This document shows, in pieces, positions 8,357 through 16,417 of a DNA stretch of 40,820 nt. Origin of the DNA: an uncultured Granulosicoccaceae bacterium (GTDB taxonomy: Bacteria; Pseudomonadota; Gammaproteobacteria; Granulosicoccales; Granulosicoccaceae); NCBI GenBank assembly GCA_937927895.1, contig CALGKA010000093.1, positions 1 through 40,820 on the forward strand, given 5' to 3'. The first letter of the stretch is position 1; the number at the start of each line of letters is the position of its first letter. A model generated the notes under the pieces. The model was not told the DNA's origin, did no database searches, and saw only the letters and a program-made list of their open reading frames with translations. The position numbers were made by a program, and so were the translations under genes.

Positions 8357-9994
8357 ATGAGTGATCTGATTAATTCGGCTGCTTGGAAGGCACTGCAATC
8401 GCATTATAAAGAAATTAGTAATGTGCACATGCGAGATCTATTCGCAGCTGATTCAGAGCGATTCAGTAAGTTTTCTGTCAACGATTGCGGTTGTTTGCTT
8501 GATTACTCCAAAAATAGAATTACCGAAGACACCATGGTCAAGTTGTTTGAATTGGCAAGCTCAGTAGATATAGCCGGTGAAGCTAAGCGCATGTTTGCAG
8601 GTGAGCGTATAAATGCCACTGAAGATCGTTCAGTGCTGCACACCGCCCTTAGAATGCCTAAAGGTTCTACGCTTGAGGTTGATGGTGAAGATCTGGTAGC
8701 ACAAGTTCATGAAGTCTCTGATCACGCCGCGACCTTTGTTGATAAAGTGCGCAACAAAGTCTGGACCGGCTACACAGGCAAGCCTATTGATACCATCGTA
8801 AATATTGGTATTGGTGGGTCGGACCTTGGGCCGTTAATGGTCTGTGAAGCATTAAAGCCCTGGCAACAGAAAGACTTAACGTTTCACTTTGTCAGTAACG
8901 TAGATGGCAGCCATATAGCGCAGGTGATTGAAAACGTAAATATGCAATCGACGCTGTTCATTATTGCATCAAAAACATTTACCACATTAGAAACACTTGC
9001 TAATGCAAGTTCTGCGCGTGAAGCATTTTTAAACAGCGGTGCTGCTACTAAAGATATCGCTAAGCATTTTGTTGCCGTATCGACCAATAGTGAAGCGGTA
9101 GCTGAATTTGGTATCGACGTTGATAACATGTTTCGCTTTTGGGATTGGGTAGGAGGGCGTTATTCGCTTTGGTCAAGTATTGGCTTGTCTATACGATTGT
9201 CTATTGGTAATGAAAACTTTGATGCCCTGTTAGATGGTGCGCATCAGATGGATCGCCATTTTGTTGAAACTGAGTATGAAAAAAACATGCCCGTTATTCT
9301 GGCATTGTTAGGTGTTTGGTACGGCAATTTTTTTAACGCCAGATCACACGCTATAGAACCGTATGATCAGTACCTGCATCGTTTTCCGGCCTACCTTCAG
9401 CAGTTAGATATGGAAAGTAATGGTAAACATGTACGAGCTGATGGAACAGCGGTCGACTACGCTACCGGGCCCGTTATTTGGGGTGAGCCGGGTACCAATG
9501 GTCAGCATGCCTTTTTTCAGTTAATTCATCAGGGCACTGATCTAATCCCCGCTGACTTTATTGCGCCGGTCAAATCGCAAAACCAAATCGGCGAACATCA
9601 CAATATGCTATTGGCTAATTTTTTAGCGCAAACTGAAGCGTTAATGAAAGGCAAGACTCTTTCAGAAGTCGAGTCGGAGCTCCGTGCGAGTGGCGCTGAT
9701 GCAAAAACTATTGCATCACTTGCACCGCACAAGGTATTTGAAGGGAATAGGCCTACCAATACATTGATGTTTGATGAGCTCACGCCAGCGACTTTGGGTT
9801 CCTTGATAGCACTGTATGAACATAAGGTGTTTGCGCAGGGTAAGATCTGGGGGGTTAATTCTTTTGATCAATGGGGCGTGGAGCTTGGTAAGCAGTTGGC
9901 GGCTACTCTTTTGCAGGAGCTGCAGTCGCAGAAGGTTGGGGAGCATGATAGTTCTACGGCTGGGCTTTTGGGTTATTGTTTTACGCGGGCATAG
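8357..9994 (+). CDS. pgi: Glucose-6-phosphate isomerase
   Basis: Interconverts glucose-6-phosphate and fructose-6-phosphate in glycolysis and gluconeogenesis. The 545-residue length is typical. Clear family signatures: [11 protein letters not shown] in the first Rossmann-like domain, [44 protein letters not shown] with the ring-opening histidine, and [10 protein letters not shown] ending in the catalytic lysine. The start ATG at 8357 follows GGGAC by a suitable gap. It lies about 195 bases after glgP in the same direction, placing it functionally with glycogen breakdown. Immediately after its stop codon the composite repeat (copy A) begins, so its natural terminator may have been replaced or supplied by the repeat. 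Confidence 0.97.
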   Translation: MSDLINSAAWKALQSHYKEISNVHMRDLFAADSERFSKFSVNDCGCLLDYSKNRITEDTMVKLFELASSVDIAGEAKRMFAGERINATEDRSVLHTALRMPKGSTLEVDGEDLVAQVHEVSDHAATFVDKVRNKVWTGYTGKPIDTIVNIGIGGSDLGPLMVCEALKPWQQKDLTFHFVSNVDGSHIAQVIENVNMQSTLFIIASKTFTTLETLANASSAREAFLNSGAATKDIAKHFVAVSTNSEAVAEFGIDVDNMFRFWDWVGGRYSLWSSIGLSIRLSIGNENFDALLDGAHQMDRHFVETEYEKNMPVILALLGVWYGNFFNARSHAIEPYDQYLHRFPAYLQQLDMESNGKHVRADGTAVDYATGPVIWGEPGTNGQHAFFQLIHQGTDLIPADFIAPVKSQNQIGEHHNMLLANFLAQTEALMKGKTLSEVESELRASGADAKTIASLAPHKVFEGNRPTNTLMFDELTPATLGSLIALYEHKVFAQGKIWGVNSFDQWGVELGKQLAATLLQELQSQKVGEHDSSTAGLLGYCFTRA

Positions 9995-10135
9995 GCTTTT
10001 CGTTTGCCTTGCAGGCATTGCTTGGTTTGCCTTTTAGGTAGTCGCTTTAGCTAGCCCTGCAGACGGCTTGTCGTTTGACTTATCCTGCGGACGGCTTACG
10101 AGCTTGGCATGCCTGCCGGCGGCCTTACTTTTTTT

Positions 10136-10191
10136 AGGGAAACCCACAAGCGTGAGCGTGGGACTTATTAAACTGTGAAGTTTAATAATTA
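10136..10191 (+). repeat. Double GNRA stem-loop module R1
   Basis: Two adjacent hairpins. The first pairs CCCAC..GC with GC.GTGGG around loop GTGA, with an AA bulge (10143-10162). The second pairs TTATTAAACT with AGTTTAATAA, ten perfect pairs, again around GTGA. Both loops are GNRA tetraloops. Related copies stand at 10711, 10821 and 22243. R1 is the best-paired copy. Confidence 0.7.
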
Positions 10192-10351
10192 TCTAACCTC
10201 AAAATGAACGCGTTCTGACTTGCTCTTGCCAGCGGCTTACTTGCGCGTATGCCCTGCTGGCGGCCTTACTTTTTAAAGACCGAAAAGTAGGCAAAAAGTC
10301 TTCTTGCTACTTTGTTGCCCCTTTTTTAACTGGGAGGGGGCGGCTGCACCA

Positions 10352-10459
10352 TTTTTTGAAATCCAGCAGCAAAGGGTCGCGCGGTATGCACATCCATGTG
10401 CACCGCGCTTAAAGCGTCGTCCCTGGCGCTTTGACCCCACGGAAGACGATTTCAAAAAA
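10352..10459. repeat. Multibranched palindrome, copy A
   Basis: Outer arms TTTTTTGAAATC (10352-10363) and GATTTCAAAAAA (10448-10459) pair over 12 bp; GGGTC (10374-10378) pairs with GACCC (10433-10437); the ten bases between on each side do not pair. Inside are two hairpins: GCGCGG/CCGCGC plus TGCACAT/ATGTGCA (10379-10408), and AAAGCG..C/G..CGCTTT with loop GTCCCT (10411-10432). The same architecture recurs at 21857-21978. Confidence 0.75.
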
Positions 10460-10710
10460 CAACAAAAAGCGCGGGTAACTGCATTTACCGATTCACTTCC
10501 TGAGTGTCGGCACTCTACGTCGGTAATTTTGATCAGGGCAATTGATAGTTTTGGGGTTCGCGACGCTCAGTTGGTTGGGGGCATTGATGGTTTTGGCGCT
10601 CGTGCTTTCTGTTATTACTGATGCTTTTTCCGCTTCCCTCTACAAAAGCGCTGATCTGCCTATTATCTTTTGCACCGCTCGTCTGCTTTTTGTACTGCTC
10701 GTCCGGTTTT

Positions 10711-10768
10711 AAGGAAGCCCGCCAGCGTAAGCGAGGGACTAAAGGACTGCGAAGTTTAATTATAAATA
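10711..10768 (+). repeat. GNRA stem-loop module R2
   Basis: Aligns with R1: GGAAGCCCGCCAGCGTAAGC then a GAGGGACT segment and ACTGCGAAGT. The loops are GTAA and GCGA, both GNRA, but stems are shorter and contain mismatches and G-U pairs. Lies in otherwise featureless DNA between copy A and the dehydrogenase gene at 11056. Confidence 0.5.
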
Positions 10769-10818
10769 ACCGTAAAAGAACTGCGGCCCCACTAAACTAC
10801 CACTCGTCATCTTTTTAG

Positions 10819-10875
10819 CGGAAACCCTCAAGCGTAAGCGTGGGATGTAAAAACTGAGAAGCAAATTATTAAGCT
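10819..10875 (+). repeat. GNRA stem-loop module R3
   Basis: Third copy: GGAAACCCTCAAGCGTAAGC followed by GTGGGA, then ACTGAGAAG. Loops GTAA and GAGA are again GNRA, while the second stem has nearly decayed. It is about 50 bases after R2, so R2 and R3 form a tandem pair. The remaining stretch to 11055 is C-rich and shows no further feature to me. Confidence 0.45.
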
Positions 10876-11055
10876 CCCCAACAAAAGAACCGCCACCCCA
10901 AACACCACCTCCCACCTAGATTCCCCCGCCAACCCGCCATCCATCACCCTTTTTGCGCTTTAGCAGCAAGGTTGGTCGTCCCTGACCACTTGTCGGGTTA
11001 TCGTCTGTTGCAGAATTTAAGTGTAATGTTGCAGGTAGGCTGACGGACGGAAACT

Positions 11056-13476
11056 ATGAAGACAGAGACTCGCGCGGTTGTGATTGGTGGTGGTTTGGTG
11101 GGGTGTAGCATTCTTTATCACCTGACTAAGCTTGGCTGGAAGGATGTCATTTTGCTGGAGCGGGATGAGCTGACGTCAGGCTCTACCTGGCATGCGGCGG
11201 CGGGTATACATGGTCTGCATGACAACAATAATATTTCTAAGCTTCAGTACTACACAATCAAGATCTATAAAGAGCTTGAGCAAGAAACCGGGCAGGGGTG
11301 CGGTATCTTTCAGCCAGGCTCAATTTATTTGGCGCAAACGAAAGATCGCGAGCATCAACTTCGTTTGCAGGCTGCAAAGGCGCGCTACTTTCAAGAGGAG
11401 TTCCATGAGCTCACGTTGGCTGAAGCTCGTGATATGCATCCGTTATTGAATACTGATGGTATTCGTTGTGCGATGTTCGAACCCGATGGCGGTAACGTTG
11501 ATCCCTCTGGTGTGACTCACGCTTATGCTAAAGGGGCTAAAAATGCCGGTGCTGATATACACCGCTTCACGCCGGTGGTTGAAACTAATCAAAGACCTGA
11601 TGGCACCTGGGATGTAGTAACACCTAAGGGCAATATACATACTGAGGTATTGATTAACGCGGCAGGTTTATGGGGCCGTGAAGTGGGGCATTTGGCAGGG
11701 CTTGATCTGCCGTTGATGCCAATGGAGCACCAGTACTTTGTTACCGAAGATATCCCTGAGATTGTTGCAGCGGGTCGTAGGCTTCCTTCAATTGCTGATC
11801 GTGACGCGGAGTTTTATTTGCGCCAGGAAGGCAATGGTTTGTTGGTAGGGGCTTATGAAAAAGACGGAAGGTTTTGGGCTGAAAATGGCACCCCACTGGA
11901 TTTTGGTCATGAGCTATTGCCTGATGATCTTGATCGAATTTCTGATAACCTCGAGCGCGCTTGCGATCGATTGCCAGCACTTGCGTCTGCAGGGGTTAAG
12001 AAAGTTATCAACGGACCAATGATTTGGTCACCGGATAGCGCGGCATTGTTTGGGCCTGTCCCCGGACTTAAAAACTACTATTGTTGTAACGGTATTATTC
12101 CGGGCTTTAGTCAGTCAGGTGGGCTGGGCTTGTTGTTGGCGCAGTGGATTGTTGAAGGTGAGCCTGAGCTTGATCTCTTCCCGTGGGATATCGCACGCTT
12201 TGGTAAATGGCCAAATAAAACCTATACCAAAGCGCGGGCACTAGACTGCTACGCGAATCGCTTTAAGATTCATTTTCCTTACGAAGAACGAGAAGCCGGG
12301 CGTCCGTTAAAAACCCGCCCTGTGTATGAAAAACAAAAAGCCATGGGGGCGGTTTTTGGTTTGAATTATGGGTGGGAACACCCGCTGTGGTTTGCTAAAG
12401 ACGGAGTCGAGGCAAAAGAAGATTATGGCTTTGAGCGTCAAGAATGGTTCGAGCATGTTCGTGAAGAGTGCGAAGCTCTGCGAAATTCCGTTGGAATGCT
12501 TGATGTTTCTAACTATGCAAAGTATGAAATTAAAGGTGCCGGTAGCGCTGATTGGCTGAACAAAATTATAGCCAATAACATTCCAACAGAAGTGGGTAGA
12601 TCTTGTTTAACACCTATGTTGGGTGTTCGCGGTGGAATCGCAGGTGATTTTACTGTGACCAAAGTGGCTGATGATCACTTCTGGATGTTTGGCTCTGGTA
12701 TGGCAGAGGAATATCACCGCAGATTTTGGGAAATGGTGCCAGCGCCTGCAGGCGTGACTCTAGAATCTCGTACTGATGATTGGTGTGGCTTTGCTGTTGC
12801 CGGGCCCAAGTCACGGGAGATGCTGCAGCGCATGACCAACATCGATTTAAGCAACGATGCTTTTAAATTCATGCGTTCATCTAAGCTTGCTATAGCGGGT
12901 ATTGAAGGCATTGCGATGCGGGTATCGTTTACCGGTGATCTCGGTTGGGAAATCTACGTACCCACAGAGCAACAAGAGGCACTCTTTGATGCATTGCTTG
13001 CAGAGGGTGAGTCTTATGGAATTCGTTTGGTCGGTGGCCGTTCGTTGTTGAGTCTACGAGTTGAGAAAGGTTATGGTTCATGGGGTCGTGAGTACTCGCC
13101 TGAATATTGGCCGCATGAAGTCGGTTTAGAAAGATTGATAAAAATGGATAAGCCAGAGTTTCTCGGTAAAGATGTTTGGGCTAAGCTGTCTGAAAATGAA
13201 CCGCGTGAAAAACTAGTGATGTTGTCTATTGATGTCACAACGGCTGATGCATCAGGGGGTGAATCAATCTTTGCAAAAGACGGTACACCGGTTGGGCGGG
13301 TCAGTTCGGGGGCTTACGGCCATACAGTGAAGCAATCATTAGCATTGTGCTTTATTAAGTCTGAGTTTATAAAGAGCGGGGCTGAGTTTGACGTGGCGGT
13401 GCTCGGTTTGCCACACCACGCCAGATTGCTAGACGAACCGCCTTTTGATCCCAGGGGTGAAAAGCTCAGAAACTAG
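11056..13476 (+). CDS. Dimethylglycine/sarcosine-dehydrogenase-like flavoprotein
   Basis: Oxidatively demethylates a secondary or tertiary N-methyl amine, passing the methyl carbon to tetrahydrofolate. The 806 residues show an FAD Rossmann motif VVIGGGLVGCSILYHL (8-23), then STWHAAAG, whose H46 matches the covalent-flavin histidine of this family; a DAO domain to about 370; an FAO_M-type linker; and GcvT plus GcvT C-terminal barrels from about 430. Substrates could be dimethylglycine, sarcosine or 4-methylaminobutyrate. The adjacent succinate-semialdehyde-type dehydrogenase makes the last worth testing. Start ATG follows GGACGGAAACT. An intrinsic terminator stands 45 bases after the stop, so it is probably a single transcript. 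Confidence 0.9.
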   Translation: MKTETRAVVIGGGLVGCSILYHLTKLGWKDVILLERDELTSGSTWHAAAGIHGLHDNNNISKLQYYTIKIYKELEQETGQGCGIFQPGSIYLAQTKDREHQLRLQAAKARYFQEEFHELTLAEARDMHPLLNTDGIRCAMFEPDGGNVDPSGVTHAYAKGAKNAGADIHRFTPVVETNQRPDGTWDVVTPKGNIHTEVLINAAGLWGREVGHLAGLDLPLMPMEHQYFVTEDIPEIVAAGRRLPSIADRDAEFYLRQEGNGLLVGAYEKDGRFWAENGTPLDFGHELLPDDLDRISDNLERACDRLPALASAGVKKVINGPMIWSPDSAALFGPVPGLKNYYCCNGIIPGFSQSGGLGLLLAQWIVEGEPELDLFPWDIARFGKWPNKTYTKARALDCYANRFKIHFPYEEREAGRPLKTRPVYEKQKAMGAVFGLNYGWEHPLWFAKDGVEAKEDYGFERQEWFEHVREECEALRNSVGMLDVSNYAKYEIKGAGSADWLNKIIANNIPTEVGRSCLTPMLGVRGGIAGDFTVTKVADDHFWMFGSGMAEEYHRRFWEMVPAPAGVTLESRTDDWCGFAVAGPKSREMLQRMTNIDLSNDAFKFMRSSKLAIAGIEGIAMRVSFTGDLGWEIYVPTEQQEALFDALLAEGESYGIRLVGGRSLLSLRVEKGYGSWGREYSPEYWPHEVGLERLIKMDKPEFLGKDVWAKLSENEPREKLVMLSIDVTTADASGGESIFAKDGTPVGRVSSGAYGHTVKQSLALCFIKSEFIKSGAEFDVAVLGLPHHARLLDEPPFDPRGEKLRN

Positions 13477-13520
13477 CAAAGCTTTATCCCCATTTAAAAG
13501 GGCAGACAAAGCATCAAACT

Positions 13521-13549
13521 AAAGCGACGCCTATTGGCGTCGCTTTTTT
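13521..13549 (+). terminator. Rho-independent terminator
   Basis: AAAGCGACGCC (13521-13531), loop TATT, GGCGTCGCTTT (13536-13546), followed by a T-run to 13549. Flanking AAACT and AGTTT extend the stem, so it could act in both directions. It closes the flavoprotein transcript before the aldehyde dehydrogenase gene. Confidence 0.92.
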
Positions 13550-13608
13550 AGTTTTGCAGTGGCTGTTGTACAATTGACCGATTCCCAAAAGTGTAAAAAG
13601 AGTGAACT

Positions 13609-15030
13609 ATGTTCATTGATGGTCAGTGGCTACGGTGTGATAAAACGTTTAATGTTACCAATCCTGCTACCGGTGAATTGATTGATCAAGTAGCTGACGG
13701 CGATGCCAGTCATGCCACTCGGGCGATTGAAGCGGCACAATCGGCTTTTGATAGTTGGTCACGCACTACAGCTCACCAAAGGTCTGCGATTCTGTATCGC
13801 GCCTGGCAGTTAATGCTCGAGCAAAAAGAAGAACTAGCGGCACTAATGACTTGCGAGCAGGGCAAGCCGCTAAAAGCTGCCAACAATGAAGTGCAGTACG
13901 CTGCCGACTTTTTATTGTGGTTTGCGGAGGAGGCCAAGCGTACGTACGGTGAGACAATACCTTCAGCCAGATCTGATCAGCGTTTTATCGTGCAGCATCA
14001 AGCTGTGGGTGTGGTCGCAGCTATAACGCCGTGGAATTATCCGATTTCTATGTTGACCCGAAAGCTTGCTCCAGCATTGGCCGCCGGTTGTACCGTGGTT
14101 TTAAAGCCTGCAGAAGCTACACCTTTGTGTGCGATAGCAGTATTTAAAATTCTTCAAGAGGCGGGCCTTCCAAAAGGTGTGGCGAATTTAGTTACTACAT
14201 CAGAGCCCGCACCAATAGGTAAAGTCTTTTGTGAAAACCCATTGGTACGCAAGCTAACGTTTACCGGGTCTACTGCTGTTGGAAAAATGCTATCTCGTGA
14301 TGCCGCTATGCAGTTGAAACGTGTGTCTATGGAGCTTGGCGGTCATGCGCCGTTTATTGCCTTTGAAGATGCAGACCCGGTGCATGCTGCAAAGGGTGCA
14401 AGCCTGGTTAAGTTTCTTAATACTGGCCAGGCATGTATCTGCCCGAATAGAATTTTTGTGCATAAAAATATTCTGCCTGTTTTTCTAGAAACACTCACTG
14501 CACGAATTGAAAAAATGCGTGTAGGCAACGGTGCTACTGATGGTGTTGCCATCGGCCCGTTAGTTGATGAGGCTGCCTTGCAAAAGGTGGATAAACAAGT
14601 GAATGATGCGCGTGATAAGGGCGCCACTGTATTGTGTGGTGGTCAGCGTTTAGTGCAAGGTGAGCTAGATAGGGGCTATTTTTATGCGCCTACTGTGTTA
14701 TCAAATGTGGACAGCTCAATGCTTATCTATAAGCAAGAAACCTTTGGTCCGGTGGCCCCTGTGATCACCTTTGATGATTCCGACGACATCATAGCCATGG
14801 CAAACGATACGCACTATGGTCTTGCAGCTTATGTATATACTAAAGATATATCTCGGGCGTTCAGAGCGGTAGAGCAACTTCAGTTCGGAATAATTGGTGT
14901 TAACGATATTAACCCTACCAGTGCAGCAGCACCCTTTGGCGGCATGAAGGAAAGCGGTTTAGGGCGCGAGGGCGCGCGCGAAGGGCTGATGGAATATATG
15001 GAAACTAAGTTGGCAGGTTTTTCGGTATAG
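13609..15030 (+). CDS. NAD(P)-dependent succinate-semialdehyde dehydrogenase-type ALDH
   Basis: Oxidises an aldehyde, most likely succinate semialdehyde, to the acid. The 473-residue length and motifs match GabD: TPWNYPISM (140-148), FTGSTAVGK (218-226), general base E242 in MELGGHAPF, catalytic C276 in GQACICPNR with a second cysteine two residues on (as in GabD GQTCVC), and KQETFGPV near the C-terminus. It has its own start region after the terminator at 13521. No gabT is adjacent, although an aminotransferase lies 8 kb away. Family confidence is high; succinate semialdehyde versus glutarate semialdehyde or another aldehyde is inferred. Confidence 0.88.
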   Translation: MFIDGQWLRCDKTFNVTNPATGELIDQVADGDASHATRAIEAAQSAFDSWSRTTAHQRSAILYRAWQLMLEQKEELAALMTCEQGKPLKAANNEVQYAADFLLWFAEEAKRTYGETIPSARSDQRFIVQHQAVGVVAAITPWNYPISMLTRKLAPALAAGCTVVLKPAEATPLCAIAVFKILQEAGLPKGVANLVTTSEPAPIGKVFCENPLVRKLTFTGSTAVGKMLSRDAAMQLKRVSMELGGHAPFIAFEDADPVHAAKGASLVKFLNTGQACICPNRIFVHKNILPVFLETLTARIEKMRVGNGATDGVAIGPLVDEAALQKVDKQVNDARDKGATVLCGGQRLVQGELDRGYFYAPTVLSNVDSSMLIYKQETFGPVAPVITFDDSDDIIAMANDTHYGLAAYVYTKDISRAFRAVEQLQFGIIGVNDINPTSAAAPFGGMKESGLGREGAREGLMEYMETKLAGFSV

Positions 15031-15121
15031 ACGCTAATAGGTTAGTTACATTGAGTGCATCGTAACGATCGCACAAAGACAGACCAGAACCGGTCTTTGA
15101 TTGAATTAAAAAGGGTCTACC

Positions 15122-15457
15122 ATGTTACGTCCTGCTTTTTTGTCAAATGTATATTTTGCACTTGCAGCAATTGGGGGTGTGTTGAGCTGGGTGTACTTTG
15201 TTCAGTATTTTCAAGCGGCAGATAGTTTTTTACTTGGTCCGTTTCTGCAGTCTGCTATGGCAACTCCAGCCAGTTCCGGGGTAGCTATTGATGCCTATTT
15301 TGCAGGGATTGTGTTTTCATTGATGGCTGTAACTAGAGCTTCTGCCGACAAAGTGAAGTGGCCGTGGGCTTATGTAGCCGTGTGTTTCTTGATTGGTCTT
15401 TGTGTAGCGCTGCCAATTTATTTGGGTGTGCGTGAAAGAAGTTTTATAAAATCTTGA
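15122..15457 (+). CDS. DUF2834-family small membrane protein
   Basis: A 111-residue protein with three predicted membrane helices: about 7-28, 58-75 and 84-104, and an acidic/polar segment between the first two. Sequence pattern (helix, FLQS..A.P.SS...D, second helix, W.....CFLIGLCVALPIYL.VRER) matches the DUF2834 family, whose function is unknown. Start ATG is preceded by AAGGG at good spacing. It lies about 90 bases after the aldehyde dehydrogenase, but nothing ties their functions. Confidence 0.75.
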   Translation: MLRPAFLSNVYFALAAIGGVLSWVYFVQYFQAADSFLLGPFLQSAMATPASSGVAIDAYFAGIVFSLMAVTRASADKVKWPWAYVAVCFLIGLCVALPIYLGVRERSFIKS

Positions 15458-15774
15458 ATGCTTGCAAGGGTGTCATGTTTATCGTGTGTGCTGCTAAAAG
15501 CTGTCGGTCATAATGTATTTTACTCAATGCTATTTTATGCAAACTTGCCGGTAACAGATCCCTATAATAGTGGCGAGTTTGTTAGTTTTAATCTTTTAGC
15601 ATCTGACATTGCAATGCTAAAAGGGTTGTTAGGTAACTGCTTGAATTAAAAATTTTGTGAAAAGGCAACGCAAATGAAAGGTTGGGCGTTTTACCACTGT
15701 CAATCACGCGAAGTATGCTTGCAATCTTAGGCGTGCCACAGGATGATGGAACTATTGCTACATAGGAACTAAGC
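15458..15774. other. 317-base gap with one inverted repeat
   Basis: No supported gene. A 63-codon frame starts right at the preceding stop codon but has no ribosome site or recognisable sequence. CTTTTAGCAT (15593-15602) and ATGCTAAAAG (15614-15623) form a perfect 10-bp stem with an 11-base loop; no T-run follows, so terminator function is uncertain. The last 40 bases hold the start region of the next gene, with GGAAC ahead of ATG. Confidence 0.5.
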
Positions 15775-16389
15775 ATGGCCGATCATATCGACTATTACTA
15801 CACCTGCACTTCGCCGTTCACTTGGTTCGGTCACGAAGAATTTTCTGCAGTAGCGAAAAAGCACAACAAAACGATCAACTACAAGCCCGTCAACCTTATG
15901 GAAGTGTGGAAGGTGTCTGGTGGGGTTGCACCGCCTCAGCGGCCGCCTATGCGCCAACGCTATCGGCTTCTAGAGTTGCAACGTATTGGCGACTACCGCG
16001 GTCTTACGGTAATTGCCCAGCCAAAAAGTTTTCCAGCCAATCCTGAAAGAGCTGACTGCTGTTGCATACTTTTATCGCAGCAGGGTAAAGATCCAGGTCC
16101 TTTTTTGGTAAGTGTTGGTGAAGCGCTTTGGGGTCAAGACAGACAGATTGCAGATGAGTCTATTTTGGCAGAGCTACTTGATAAAGCAGGTTTTGATGGA
16201 AAGGCAGTGGTTGAAGAATCTAAGCATCTAAGTATTGCTGAAGTACGCAGCGCGAACTCACAGGAAGCAATCGAGCTAGATGTAGTCGGCGCACCTGCTT
16301 ATGTTTATAAAGGTGAGTCTTTCTGGGGGCAAGATCGAATTGCGCACCTTGACCATATGATTGAGACAGGCCGCGATCCAATAACCTAG
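15775..16389 (+). CDS. 2-hydroxychromene-2-carboxylate isomerase / DsbA-family protein
   Basis: Thioredoxin-fold protein of the kappa-GST/HCCA-isomerase branch. In 204 residues it shows the DYYYTCTSPFTWFG start, where the serine of TSP replaces the redox CxxC, the cis-proline motif VVGAPAYV and the closing FWGQDRIAHL signature. Characterised members isomerise 2-hydroxychromene-2-carboxylate in naphthalene breakdown with glutathione, but many chromosomal homologues have no known aromatic pathway; none is visible here. A CCC triplet (DCCCILLS) in the middle is noteworthy. Single gene on the plus strand, convergent with the protease gene. Confidence 0.85.
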   Translation: MADHIDYYYTCTSPFTWFGHEEFSAVAKKHNKTINYKPVNLMEVWKVSGGVAPPQRPPMRQRYRLLELQRIGDYRGLTVIAQPKSFPANPERADCCCILLSQQGKDPGPFLVSVGEALWGQDRQIADESILAELLDKAGFDGKAVVEESKHLSIAEVRSANSQEAIELDVVGAPAYVYKGESFWGQDRIAHLDHMIETGRDPIT

Positions 16390-16417
16390 CTCCGAAAGCT
16401 AGCCTATTTATCGACTA

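Larger units (their letters stand above)
9998..10625. repeat. Composite intergenic repeat, copy A
   Basis: Non-coding mosaic that shares many blocks with 21651-22030. Order: 29-bp tandem units (10052-10080, 10081-10109, then partial 10110 onward) with core CTGCRGACGGCTT; GCCTGCCGGCGGCCTT; the GNRA double stem-loop R1; a second diverged tandem block at about 10216-10267 ending GGCGGCCTTACTTTTT; CTTCTTGCTACTTTGT (10303-10318); the multibranched palindrome (10352-10459); AACAACAAAAAGCGCGG; an extra nested hairpin absent from copy B (TTACCGA 10485-10491 with TCGGTAA 10520-10526, enclosing GAGTG/CACTC); then GGTTCGCGACGCTCAG. No transposase or target-site duplication is visible. A 105-codon frame crosses it but is rejected as a gene. 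Confidence 0.85.

Noticed and set aside
10304..10621. 105-codon frame across composite repeat copy A
   Set aside because: It runs through the hairpins and tandem blocks, has low-complexity translation, no ribosome site and is not preserved as a frame in copy B.
9998..10900. CRISPR array
   Set aside because: Repeats are contiguous 29-bp units or hairpins without unique spacers of constant length, and no cas genes are present.
15458..15649. 63-codon frame right after the DUF2834 gene
   Set aside because: No ribosome site, no family resemblance, and the inverted repeat at 15593-15623 runs through it.
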